Positions 1 to 5,834 of a DNA stretch of 9,265 nucleotides are shown here, piece by piece (the first letter of the stretch is position 1; the number at the start of each line of letters is the position of its first letter). Origin of the DNA: Deltaproteobacteria bacterium (GTDB taxonomy: Bacteria > Desulfobacterota > Desulfobacteria > Desulfobacterales > Desulfatirhabdiaceae); the NCBI GenBank assembly GCA_021778975.1, contig JAJYBO010000105.1:1-9265 (forward strand), written 5' to 3'. The notes under the pieces were generated by a model. The model had not been told where the DNA came from and did not search any database. It worked only from the letters and a program-made list of their open reading frames with translations. The position numbers and the translations under genes were made by a program.

Positions 1-327
1 AAACGTAACTTCCACAGCGAACAGATTCATGTTCAAATTCAATTTTTTGACACAGAGCTGACAGAATGAAAAAGCCTTCTGTTCCAACTGGGCATTTTGT
101 TCGATTTGAGCAAAATCTTCTTCGGTGGCCATCCGAAATACTTTTTTTAATACCTGCCCCTCGCCTGCTTCGTCACAGACGACGGGCGCCACCGCCACCA
201 CTCCCAGCCCCAGCCCCTGTTTGGTTTCGACAATGACGGAATCGTTTTGCCGCAATACGAACGCGCCCGGATCGAAATCATATATTTTTCCGGCCGATTT
301 AAATCGAATACCCACTTTTTTCGCCAT
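1..327 (-). CDS. ricT: PSP1 domain protein, RicT (YaaT)-like, N-terminal part
   Basis: The reading frame runs from an ATG at 327 off the left edge of the window, giving the first 109 residues. The protein starts MAKKVGIRFKSAGKIYDFDP and has VIVETKQGLGLG at residues 31-42. This closely resembles the N-terminus of B. subtilis YaaT/RicT (remembered pattern: GVRFKKAGKIYYFDP, then VIVETVRG). The PSP1 domain would begin near residue 60 and continues beyond the window. Cysteines at 51, 89 and 92 are visible. In Bacillus, RicT forms a complex with RicA and RicF that carries iron-sulfur clusters and affects RNase Y-dependent RNA processing; the role outside Firmicutes is not established. The gene lies 119 bases downstream of holB, and the holB-ricT order is also found in Bacillus. 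The Shine-Dalgarno match is weak (AAGG about 10 nt upstream). No ATG, GTG or TTG lies between the upstream stop near 412 and this ATG. Family assignment is fairly sure; function is inferred. Confidence 0.85.
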   Translation of the reverse strand, partial: MAKKVGIRFKSAGKIYDFDPGAFVLRQNDSVIVETKQGLGLGVVAVAPVVCDEAGEGQVLKKVFRMATEEDFAQIEQNAQLEQKAFSFCQLCVKKLNLNMNLFAVEVTF

Positions 328-385
328 ATTTTGCGCGCCTTGCCTGCGAACATTATTACAAAGTCGTCTGGTATATCCCGACTTT

Positions 386-413
386 TTTATGAGAGCATCT
401 TTATGAGAGCATC
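386..413. repeat. 14-bp perfect tandem duplication in the holB-ricT spacer
   Basis: The 14-mer tttatgagagcatc occurs twice back to back (386-399 and 400-413). It lies in the 119-base non-coding gap between the holB stop and the ricT-like start. The unit is not a multiple of three, and no gene is seen across it. It most likely arose by replication slippage. No regulatory role can be shown from the sequence. Confidence 0.9.
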
Positions 414-446
414 ACTGGCGACAGGGGCGCCGCAAGCTCTTGAAAA

Positions 447-1484
447 TTACTGCTGAAACGCTTTCAGGCGCAGCAACAGATAATCCATAGACAACTGAAC
501 ATTGGTTTTACTGGTTTGAATGCGGTTCAACATCGTCTGAACGGCCTGGATACTGCGATAAATACGGTCGGGAATGTATCGTTCGGAGACGTCCCGAATA
601 CTGTCCAGCATATCCTGATTGATCACCTTTTCCGGATCGTGGGGATATATCAGAATATCCCTGAACCATGACAGCATGATTTCGAGGATATCCGGAAGAT
701 CGTCGCGATTTTTGGAGAGCTTTTCTGACAGCGCCAGTATAACATGCAGAGAGCTTTCCTTTAATTTACCCATTTCAGCCATTATCCAGCGTCGTTTGTT
801 CATCCAGGACGATTTCAGACCCAGCGCCTTTGAAACGCTGCCATGGGCCAGCCCTGAGATGACAGATGCTTCCTTGTTTTCAACACCCCGCTGCCGTATC
901 AAAATTTCGGTCAGAGCGGACCGAGGTACTGGATTGAACCGAATATGCTGACACCTGGAAACGATTGTTGGTAAAAGATCGCTGGTCTGATGGGCCGTCA
1001 GAATCAGCAGCGTATGTTCTGGGGGCTCTTCGAGCGTTTTCAGCAGCGCATTGCTCGACGACGCATTCATCAAATGAACCTCGTTGACAATGGCGACACG
1101 CATCCGGCACTCGAACGGCCTCAGCATGAGAACATCACAAAGATCGCGTATCTGCGATATCTTGATGGTTCCGTTTTCCGGTTCGACCTGGGTGACATCC
1201 GGATGCGTTCCCGACGCTATTTTGGCGCAGAAACTACATACGCCGCAAGGATAGTCGGTAGATGTCACGGCAGGTTCGTCTGACGGATTCGTCTTGTTTC
1301 GTGCGTTCTGGACGTAAGATCGGCAATTACACGCCATCGCCATTGCTATGGCTGTTGTCCGCTTGCCGACGCCATCCGCGCCCGTAAATAAGAGTGCGTG
1401 AGGAATCCGCCCATTTTTCAGAACACAGCGTAACTTTCCGATAGCCGGGTTCTGCCCGGATATTGTTTCGAACGCTGACGTCAA
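447..1484 (-). CDS. holB: DNA polymerase III delta-prime subunit (clamp loader)
   Basis: This 345-residue protein is the delta-prime subunit of the DnaX clamp-loader complex, which loads the beta sliding clamp onto primed DNA. An AAA+ fold is visible: FETISGQNP near residue 5, GRIPHALLFTG at 25-35 and a P-loop GADGVGKRT at 35-43. A zinc module follows with cysteines 80, 83 and 86 plus C52 or C54, then SGTHPD at 91-96. LLKTLEEPPEHT at 148-159 and the sensor-region SRC motif at 176-178 complete the pattern. The Walker B region reads VAIVNEVHLM, without the usual acidic pair, as expected for a subunit that probably does not hydrolyse ATP; the P-loop lysine is nevertheless kept. The start codon is TTG. 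It is the first start codon after an in-frame TGA at 1494-1496 and puts the family N-terminus in place. The HU stop codon ends one base upstream, so the two are probably translationally coupled. A ricT-like gene follows. Confidence 0.93.
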   Translation of the reverse strand: MTSAFETISGQNPAIGKLRCVLKNGRIPHALLFTGADGVGKRTTAIAMAMACNCRSYVQNARNKTNPSDEPAVTSTDYPCGVCSFCAKIASGTHPDVTQVEPENGTIKISQIRDLCDVLMLRPFECRMRVAIVNEVHLMNASSSNALLKTLEEPPEHTLLILTAHQTSDLLPTIVSRCQHIRFNPVPRSALTEILIRQRGVENKEASVISGLAHGSVSKALGLKSSWMNKRRWIMAEMGKLKESSLHVILALSEKLSKNRDDLPDILEIMLSWFRDILIYPHDPEKVINQDMLDSIRDVSERYIPDRIYRSIQAVQTMLNRIQTSKTNVQLSMDYLLLRLKAFQQ

Positions 1485-1485
1485 C

Positions 1486-1761
1486 CTAAAAGTTCACCCG
1501 TTCCTTGAGTTCTTTTCCGGATTTAAAAAAAGGAAGTTTTTTGGGTTTGATCTCCACTTTTTCGCCGGTTTTAGGATTTCTGCCAATGTAGCTTTTATAT
1601 TCTTTGACATAAAAACTGCACAGTCCCCGAATTTCGACGCGGTTGCCATCGGCAAGAGCGTCCGCCATGCTGCCAAAAAACAATTCCACGACAGCAGCCG
1701 CTTCCGCCTTTGAAATATCTACATTGTTTTTGAGAGCGGATATTAATTCCAGCTTGTTCAT
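1486..1761 (-). CDS. HU/IHF-family DNA-bending protein
   Basis: This 91-residue protein has the full length and layout of the HU/IHF family, nucleoid proteins that bind DNA as dimers and bend it. Helices at 1-40 start MNKLELISALK. The beta arm carries GRNPKTGEKVEIKP (60-73), whose Pro63 corresponds to the proline that intercalates into DNA. The end KSGKELKERVN (80-90) is typical of the IHF-type branch. The usual IRGFGSF strand reads IRGLCSF here (45-51), with a cysteine at 48. I cannot decide between IHF-alpha, IHF-beta and HU from one sequence, so no symbol is given. The start is supported by AAGGAGG at 1766-1772, four bases before the ATG. The gene is first in a probable operon with holB and lies behind its own promoter candidate at 1821-1849. 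That location suggests its dosage is tied to replication genes, which is an inference. Confidence 0.93.
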   Translation of the reverse strand: MNKLELISALKNNVDISKAEAAAVVELFFGSMADALADGNRVEIRGLCSFYVKEYKSYIGRNPKTGEKVEIKPKKLPFFKSGKELKERVNF

Positions 1762-1820
1762 TTATCCTCCTTGAATATCGTTGTTCCGATATCGCTTCCG
1801 TCTGATGCGACATCGTTGAC

Positions 1821-1849
1821 ATGCTATTATTTCCCGAAAGTTTGGTCAA
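1821..1849 (-). promoter_or_regulatory. Sigma70-like promoter for the HU-holB-ricT unit
   Basis: Read on the minus strand, a -35 box TTGACC (1849-1844) is followed after exactly 17 bases by a -10 box TAGCAT (1826-1821). These match TTGACA and TATAAT at 5 and 4 of 6 positions. Transcription would begin around 1810-1815, about 50 bases upstream of the HU start codon. The -35 box sits just downstream of the T-run of the preceding terminator, so the two elements form a compact boundary. No operator is recognised. Confidence 0.55.
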
Positions 1850-1852
1850 TGT

Positions 1853-1893
1853 AAAAAACTGCCCAACACGCTGTATTTTGTGGTCAATGGCAG
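1853..1893 (-). terminator. Intrinsic terminator at the end of the isomerase gene
   Basis: On the minus strand CTGCC (1893-1889) can pair with GGCAG (1863-1859), with an inner GTG/CAC pairing helping to close the long loop. The second arm is followed directly by six T residues (1858-1853). The stop codon of the GmhA-like gene (1886-1884) lies inside the structure. The stem is short and the loop long, so strength is uncertain, but position and T-run fit a terminator of the polysaccharide gene pair. Confidence 0.5.
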
Positions 1894-2480
1894 ATAGCCC
1901 CGCCCTGCTGTTCCGGATGCAACCGGCGGTGAACCGCCTGCATAATCATATGAACCACAATCATGTGCATGTCTTCGACTTTCTGCATATCCATGACCGG
2001 AGCTGTCCAGGAGACATCTACCATCTGCGCCAGTTTTCCGCCGGAAAAGCCTGTCAACCCGATGGTAATGCCCTGATGGCTGGCGGCATACTCGACAGCC
2101 CGAAGTACGTTGGGAGAATTTCCACTTCCAGATATGCCGATAACCAGATCGCCCGGAACAAAGAAGTTTTTGAGCTGTTCTACAAACACGGCATCGTACG
2201 ATACGTCATTGGCCAGCGCCAGAAGCGTGGGCAGATTGTCGTTTAGACATATCATCTTGAATTTTATGTCTAAATCTATGCAGCAACCTTTATTGATATC
2301 GCAAACGAAATGAGAGGCTGTCGCACCACTGCCACCGTTTCCCATTACGAAAATGCGCCGGTCCGCAACATAAGCGTCCAGCATTTTGGTGACGATCTTT
2401 TCAAAATTGTCCATATCGAAGTTGTCCATCAGGGATTTCAGTTCGGACAAATAGTTTTCTGCAAAATCGTTCAGTTTCAT
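1884..2480 (-). CDS. gmhA: SIS-domain phosphosugar isomerase, GmhA-like
   Basis: This 198-residue cytoplasmic protein has the single SIS domain and length of GmhA, which converts sedoheptulose 7-phosphate to D-glycero-D-manno-heptose 7-phosphate for LPS core or surface glycans. Motifs are MGNGGSGATASHF (46-58), GISGSGNSPNVLRAVE (115-130), LTGFSGGKLA (142-151) and VEDMHMIVVHM (168-178). His177 aligns with the catalytic His180 of E. coli GmhA. The position of catalytic Glu65 aligns with Asp61 (HFVCDINKG), so the substrate may differ from the classical one. The gene begins 6 bases after the nucleotidyltransferase stop, with GAAGGA as a distant Shine-Dalgarno inside the end of that gene, so the two are almost certainly cotranscribed. 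A terminator overlaps its stop. No kinase or phosphatase of the heptose route is in the window. SIS family membership is certain; the exact reaction is an inference. Confidence 0.85.
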   Translation of the reverse strand: MKLNDFAENYLSELKSLMDNFDMDNFEKIVTKMLDAYVADRRIFVMGNGGSGATASHFVCDINKGCCIDLDIKFKMICLNDNLPTLLALANDVSYDAVFVEQLKNFFVPGDLVIGISGSGNSPNVLRAVEYAASHQGITIGLTGFSGGKLAQMVDVSWTAPVMDMQKVEDMHMIVVHMIMQAVHRRLHPEQQGGAICH

Positions 2481-2486
2481 GATTGT

Positions 2487-3266
2487 TCAAATTCCTTCTA
2501 CAGCCGCCATGTCAGCCGATATTTCCGATGTCGCGGCAACCATCACCGGCCACTCCGAAAGCGCCAGACGGTAAGATTCCAGCGTACCGATATCCCGCAG
2601 ATAGCCGGATATCGGATATCCATACATTTTGCCGGAGAGCCGGGGCAATATGTGATGACCGAAATCCAGCACCTCTCCTGATGGCGATGACGGCATCTTG
2701 GGAAAATACCGAAAAATTTCGGACGATGTCATATAAATACCCGCGTTGGCCAGGTCGCTGCGGGGGGCTTCCGGTTTTTCTTCAAAATCGAGTATCCTGC
2801 CGTTTGAATCTACCTCGGCAATGCCGCAGGCGCTGGGATGGGGCGCATGAAAGAGTCCCATTGTCAGCACCGCTCCGCTCTTTCGGCATGTTTTGTGAAA
2901 ATCCCGAAATCGCTGTAAATTCATATTCGTCAGGTTGTCCGCGTAGATAATCATAAAATCTTCCTGGCTGTCAACAAAATCCCTGCAATACCATAGCGTT
3001 CCGGCGCTTCCTAAAAGCACGGGTTCATGATGGATGGCGATGCGCATGTTATCATGGCAAAAACCATAGTGTTGAACGAAGGTTGTTACCTGCTCGGCAT
3101 GGTGATGCGTATTGATCAGCACATCCCGCACACCGAATTGGCGCAGATGATCGAACCATATTTCCAGAAGAGGCTTGCCCGCTATCGGAATCAGGCATTT
3201 GGGAAGGGTATCCGTATAAGGCTTCAGCCGGGTGCCCAAGCCAGCGGCCAGTAAAAATGTTTTCAT
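2487..3266 (-). CDS. Sugar-1-phosphate nucleotidyltransferase
   Basis: This 259-residue protein belongs to the nucleotidyltransferase family that joins a sugar 1-phosphate to an NTP, giving an NDP-sugar and pyrophosphate. The signature LAAGLGTRLKPYTDTLPKC spans 6-24, and Lys23 and Arg13 are the expected triphosphate-binding residues. Others are GKPLLE (30-35), GSAGT (86-90), the metal-site YADN (108-111), FEEKP (161-165), NAGIY (174-178) and GYLRDIGT (221-228). There is no left-handed beta-helix acyltransferase tail, so it is a single-domain enzyme. Partnered with the GmhA-like gene, it may activate a heptose or a related sugar (HddC-like, GDP type), but the PKCLIPI form is also found in mannose- and glucose-1-phosphate enzymes. 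I therefore give no symbol. The ATG at 3266 lacks a strong Shine-Dalgarno; a GGGG run lies 13 or more bases upstream, inside a small hairpin. Confidence 0.88.
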   Translation of the reverse strand: MKTFLLAAGLGTRLKPYTDTLPKCLIPIAGKPLLEIWFDHLRQFGVRDVLINTHHHAEQVTTFVQHYGFCHDNMRIAIHHEPVLLGSAGTLWYCRDFVDSQEDFMIIYADNLTNMNLQRFRDFHKTCRKSGAVLTMGLFHAPHPSACGIAEVDSNGRILDFEEKPEAPRSDLANAGIYMTSSEIFRYFPKMPSSPSGEVLDFGHHILPRLSGKMYGYPISGYLRDIGTLESYRLALSEWPVMVAATSEISADMAAVEGI

Positions 3267-3381
3267 AAAAAAATTGATATCCCCATTCGGGGCTTACTAT
3301 GCCCACGGATAAAAGTCCAAATAATAGAGAGTGTGATCCCTTAATTTTGCAAAATAATCTCATGACTTTCTACATCAGTTT
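3267..3381 (-). other. AT-rich leader upstream of the nucleotidyltransferase
   Basis: This spacer lies between a likely terminator and the nucleotidyltransferase start. On the minus strand it has a TTGCAA element (about 3352-3347) with TATTAT (about 3326-3321) 20 bases further on. That spacing is too long for a convincing promoter. A 4-bp hairpin CCCC-GAAT-GGGG (3281-3292) lies just before the start codon, followed by seven T residues after several other bases. The hairpin could cover the ribosome-binding region. No coding sequence is convincing here. Confidence 0.35.
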
Positions 3382-3418
3382 AAAAAAAGTATAGGCGGTT
3401 GCCATCATCAGCAACGGC
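3382..3418 (-). terminator. Intrinsic terminator after the secreted-protein gene
   Basis: On the minus strand GTTGC (3415-3411) pairs with GCAAC (3402-3398) around an 8-base loop. Two more G-C pairs form beyond one mismatch. A run of seven T (3388-3382) follows about seven bases after the stem. The stem overlaps the TGA at 3410-3408, the end of the frameshifted reading frame rather than the earlier TAA at 3520. That supports the gene really ending near 3408. Confidence 0.45.
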
Positions 3419-3525
3419 TGTATCCCTTCTTTTTCAAAATACTGCGATACAGCTTGTCAATGTCGCCCAATTCCCTCTCAGATATTGTTTCTGCATACCA
3501 CCGCGAACCATCAGACCTGTTACTG
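3408..3525 (-). pseudogene. Out-of-frame 3' continuation of the secreted-protein gene
   Basis: In the frame one base ahead of the gene at 3520-4011, an open stretch without its own start runs to a TGA at 3408. From 3524 it reads SNRSDGSRWYAETISEREL, then GDIDKLYRSILKKKGYSRC, 38 residues in all. This looks like protein: an amphipathic charged stretch, no low complexity, and codons like those of the neighbours. Removing one G from the GGGG run (minus strand, 3529-3526) would join it smoothly to the secreted protein and yield about 200 residues. Either the source sequence carries a one-base homopolymer error or the gene has a real frameshift. The terminator sits exactly at this frame's stop. I recognise no homolog of this tail. 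Confidence 0.5.
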
Positions 3526-4011
3526 CCCCAACGATGAAATATAGCTGTACGGAACCTCCAGGCTCGCCAGATAAGAGCCGCTCATAAACACATCCATTCT
3601 CACATTCTGTCCATAACCGGAAACATACTCGGCCACTTTTTTGACATCAACTTCGGCATAGGTGTTGAATCCCCAGGTTTTGTAGCTGGTTTTGACCAGC
3701 GCCAACAGCGCATCCGCATCATTATAGGGCGATCCGTAAGCCGAAAGCTGGGTGGGCGTCAACACCGTCGCACTGATGGATACCGCCCCCAGATAGCTTT
3801 GAACGAAACTGGCAATCACCGTCGTCATGCTTTGGGCTTCTGTCTGGGTAAACTGCCCGGAATCCGAAAAGAATTTACCGATAACAACGATCTTGGTGGC
3901 GCCGCTCGTCCCCAGTACGGCAAAAGGAATGCCCCCTGCAACTGCAGAAGCGGTTGTGGACAACAGCAGAACGATCAACAAATTTAATATACACTTTCGG
4001 CCTGTTCTCAT
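3520..4011 (-). CDS. Secreted or periplasmic protein of unknown family (possibly frameshifted)
   Basis: This frame gives 163 residues. It has a classical signal peptide: basic MRTGRK, hydrophobic ILNLLIVLLLSTTASA, likely cleavage near residue 23-26 (ASAVAG). The mature part is rich in small and hydroxyl residues, has no cysteine and shows a predicted alternation of strands (KIVVIGKFF at 40-48, AEVDVKKVAEYV at 119-130, MDVFMSGSYLASLEV at 139-153). I do not recognise the family. There is no lipobox, so it is probably free in the periplasm or exported. The start at 4011 is chosen because AAGGAGG lies at 4017-4023, five bases upstream. An in-frame ATG at 4047 would add 12 residues before the signal peptide and has no such site. 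The TAA at 3520 may be premature, because a coding-like tail follows in another frame. The gene is divergent from lysS and upstream of the sugar genes, probably as its own transcription unit. Confidence 0.7.
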   Translation of the reverse strand: MRTGRKCILNLLIVLLLSTTASAVAGGIPFAVLGTSGATKIVVIGKFFSDSGQFTQTEAQSMTTVIASFVQSYLGAVSISATVLTPTQLSAYGSPYNDADALLALVKTSYKTWGFNTYAEVDVKKVAEYVSGYGQNVRMDVFMSGSYLASLEVPYSYISSLGQ

Positions 4012-4016
4012 AGTTT

Positions 4017-4023
4017 CCTCCTT
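4017..4023 (-). promoter_or_regulatory. Strong ribosome-binding site deciding the start of the secreted protein
   Basis: AAGGAGG on the minus strand lies five bases before the ATG at 4011. It favours that codon over the in-frame ATG at 4047, which would place the Shine-Dalgarno inside the coding sequence and bury the signal peptide. Confidence 0.85.
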
Positions 4024-4088
4024 CTTTGGAACGATGTAAACGAACATGTTGTGGGATTATTCCCGGGATTTAAAACCGGAACTTCAAC

Positions 4089-4117
4089 TTGACACTGTAC
4101 GAAAAATAGATTAGCAA
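4089..4117 (+). promoter_or_regulatory. Promoter candidate for the lysS-lolCD-bamA unit
   Basis: A perfect -35 TTGACA (4089-4094) is followed by 17 bases and TAGCAA (4112-4117), which keeps only the T1, A2 and A5 positions of a -10 box. Transcription would begin near 4124, leaving a leader of roughly 120 bases before lysS. The layout resembles the HU promoter candidate (TTGACC, 17 bases, TAGCAT). It lies in the 236-base divergent spacer 4012-4247, where I find no gene. Confidence 0.5.
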
Positions 4118-4149
4118 TAAAGGTTATCTGTAAAGAAGCCTGAACATCT

Positions 4150-4168
4150 GGGCGGGAATTTATCGCCC
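4150..4168 (+). other. Small hairpin in the lysS leader
   Basis: GGGCG (4150-4154) can pair with CGCCC (4164-4168) across a 9-base loop. An alternative pairing of CCTC (4167-4170) with GAGG (4181-4184) shares two bases with it, so the two are mutually exclusive. No T-run follows, so it is not a terminator. The leader does not match a T-box or lysine riboswitch that I can recognise. Confidence 0.3.
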
Positions 4169-4247
4169 TCCAAAGAAATAGAGGTCACGCGGCTAACACC
4201 TGTATTTCAGAAATGGCATAGAATTCAATATAAAGAGATTATCGCCA

Positions 4248-5759
4248 ATGGACAACGAAAAATCAAGTGATGTCATCGAAAAACGACGGAAAAAAATGGC
4301 CGAACTGAAAGCGCGCGGCATCCAACTTTTTCCGAACGATTTCAAAGTCTCTCATGCCATCCGGGATATACTTCCGGTAATAGAGAGCCAGCCGGAAACC
4401 ATAACGCCCGAATCTCCCGCATTTTCTGTTGCCGGCAGAATGACCGCTGTCAACCGATTCGGGAAATCAACGTTCATCCGCCTGCGAGACAGAAGCGGTC
4501 AACTTCAGGCCTATATCAGAAAGGATATTGTCGGAGACGATTCTTACGAGTTCTTCAAACAACTGGATGTCGGCGATATCATTGGGCTTCGAGGAGGCAT
4601 GTTTCAGACCAAAACCGGAGAATGGACCCTTTTGGCGGCATCACTGCGCCTGCTCTGCAAAGCGACGCGGCCATTGCCCGAAAAATTTCATGGTCTCAAA
4701 GATCCCGAAAAACGGTACCGGCAGCGCTATATTGATCTCATCATGAACGCCCATGTCCGCGATATATTCACCAAACGCAGCCGGATGATTCAGGCGATAC
4801 GGTCTTTTCTTCTGAAAGAAGATTTTCTCGAAGTCGAAACCCCAATGATGCAAACCCTCGCGGGCGGCGCGGAAGCCACCCCGTTCGTGACCTTTCATAA
4901 TGCCCTGAATATTGATCTGTTCCTGAGAATCGCGCCGGAGCTGTATTTAAAACGCCTTGTGGTTGGCGGCTTTGAACGGGTATTCGAGATCAACCGCAAT
5001 TTCCGCAACGAAGGGGTATCTACCCGGCATAATCCAGAATTCACAATGCTGGAATTTTATCAGGCATATGCCACCTATGAAGATCTCATGGACAAAACCG
5101 AAGCCATGTTTTCTCAGGTTGCCGAAGCCGTAACCGGATCCCCTCAGATAGCGTATCAGGGCAACATCATTGATTTGTCAGGAAAGTGGCGGCGCATAAC
5201 GCTTACAGACGCCCTGTCCGAAATCGCCGGCGTTCCCCCCGATATCCTGAATGACAAGGAACAATTGCTGGCCTTTGCCGAATCCAAAGGGGTTCCGGTC
5301 GTTCACAAGAACCGTCTGGGCAAAATCATCACCAAACTTTTCGATGTACTGGTGGAGCCGCATCTCATTCAACCGACATTCATCACCGGTTACCCGGTCG
5401 AAGTGTCTCCGCTCTCCAGAAAAAACGACACAAATCCTGCTATTACGGACCGCTTCGAACTGTTCATCGCGGGCTATGAAATCGCCAACGGATTTTCAGA
5501 ACTGAATGATCCCGAAGATCAAAAAGGCCGCTTTCTACAGCAGGTGGCGGACAGAGACGCCGGTGACCAGGAAGCCCACTGCATGGACAGCGACTATGTG
5601 GAGGCACTCGAATACGGGCTGCCCCCAACGGCCGGCGAAGGCATTGGCATTGACAGACTGGCCATGCTGTTGACCGATGCGGTTTCGATTCGGGAGGTCA
5701 TTCTCTTTCCTCATATGAAGCCCCTGTCCCTCACGGCATCCGAACAGAGTCCGGAATAA
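4248..5759 (+). CDS. lysS: Lysyl-tRNA synthetase, class II
   Basis: This 503-residue protein charges tRNA-Lys with lysine in the cytoplasm, and its length is normal for bacterial LysRS. The N-terminal OB-fold anticodon domain (about 56-140) contains VAGRMTAVNRFGKSTFIRLRD. The class II catalytic core has motif 1 around FLEVETPMMQ (193-202), followed by GGAEATPF (206-213). Motif 2 is FRNEGVSTRHNPEFTMLEFY (252-271) and motif 3 is GEGIGIDRLAMLLTD (463-477), ending in IREVILFPHMKP (481-492). ANGFSELNDPEDQ (413-425) is another LysRS block. I see no damaged residue. The ATG is the family start, although the Shine-Dalgarno is weak (AAAGAGA about 9 bases upstream). It heads a run of four same-strand genes, with 75 bases before lolC. 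Linkage of lysS to lolCD and bamA is, as I recall, common in Desulfobacterota. Confidence 0.97.
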   Translation: MDNEKSSDVIEKRRKKMAELKARGIQLFPNDFKVSHAIRDILPVIESQPETITPESPAFSVAGRMTAVNRFGKSTFIRLRDRSGQLQAYIRKDIVGDDSYEFFKQLDVGDIIGLRGGMFQTKTGEWTLLAASLRLLCKATRPLPEKFHGLKDPEKRYRQRYIDLIMNAHVRDIFTKRSRMIQAIRSFLLKEDFLEVETPMMQTLAGGAEATPFVTFHNALNIDLFLRIAPELYLKRLVVGGFERVFEINRNFRNEGVSTRHNPEFTMLEFYQAYATYEDLMDKTEAMFSQVAEAVTGSPQIAYQGNIIDLSGKWRRITLTDALSEIAGVPPDILNDKEQLLAFAESKGVPVVHKNRLGKIITKLFDVLVEPHLIQPTFITGYPVEVSPLSRKNDTNPAITDRFELFIAGYEIANGFSELNDPEDQKGRFLQQVADRDAGDQEAHCMDSDYVEALEYGLPPTAGEGIGIDRLAMLLTDAVSIREVILFPHMKPLSLTASEQSPE

Positions 5760-5834
5760 CTGACGACAGATGTGAGGCGCCATATTTTTTCAATCTTCCG
5801 ATATCCGGAACCATCCCAAATGTGAACTACAGCC

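Noticed and set aside
147..353. Minus-strand frame of 68 codons beginning MFAGKARK
   Set aside because: It overlaps the ricT-like gene in another frame, and its Trp/Arg-rich tail is typical of a shadow. The PSP1-like frame from 327 matches a known family.
1821..2246. Plus-strand frame of 141 codons opposite the GmhA-like gene
   Set aside because: It is antisense to the SIS motifs and shows no domain, signal or ribosome site of its own.
3281..3292. CCCC/GGGG hairpin before the nucleotidyltransferase as a terminator
   Set aside because: The stem is only 4 bp and the T-run is separated from it by several bases and abuts the start codon.
4012..4047. Longer start (ATG at 4047) for the secreted protein
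   Set aside because: It would place the AAGGAGG site inside the gene and add a charged stretch before the signal peptide.
4048..4116. Short plus-strand ORF of 22 codons (starting near 4047) before lysS
   Set aside because: It overlaps the likely TTGACA promoter element, so it would mostly not be transcribed, and it has no good ribosome site.
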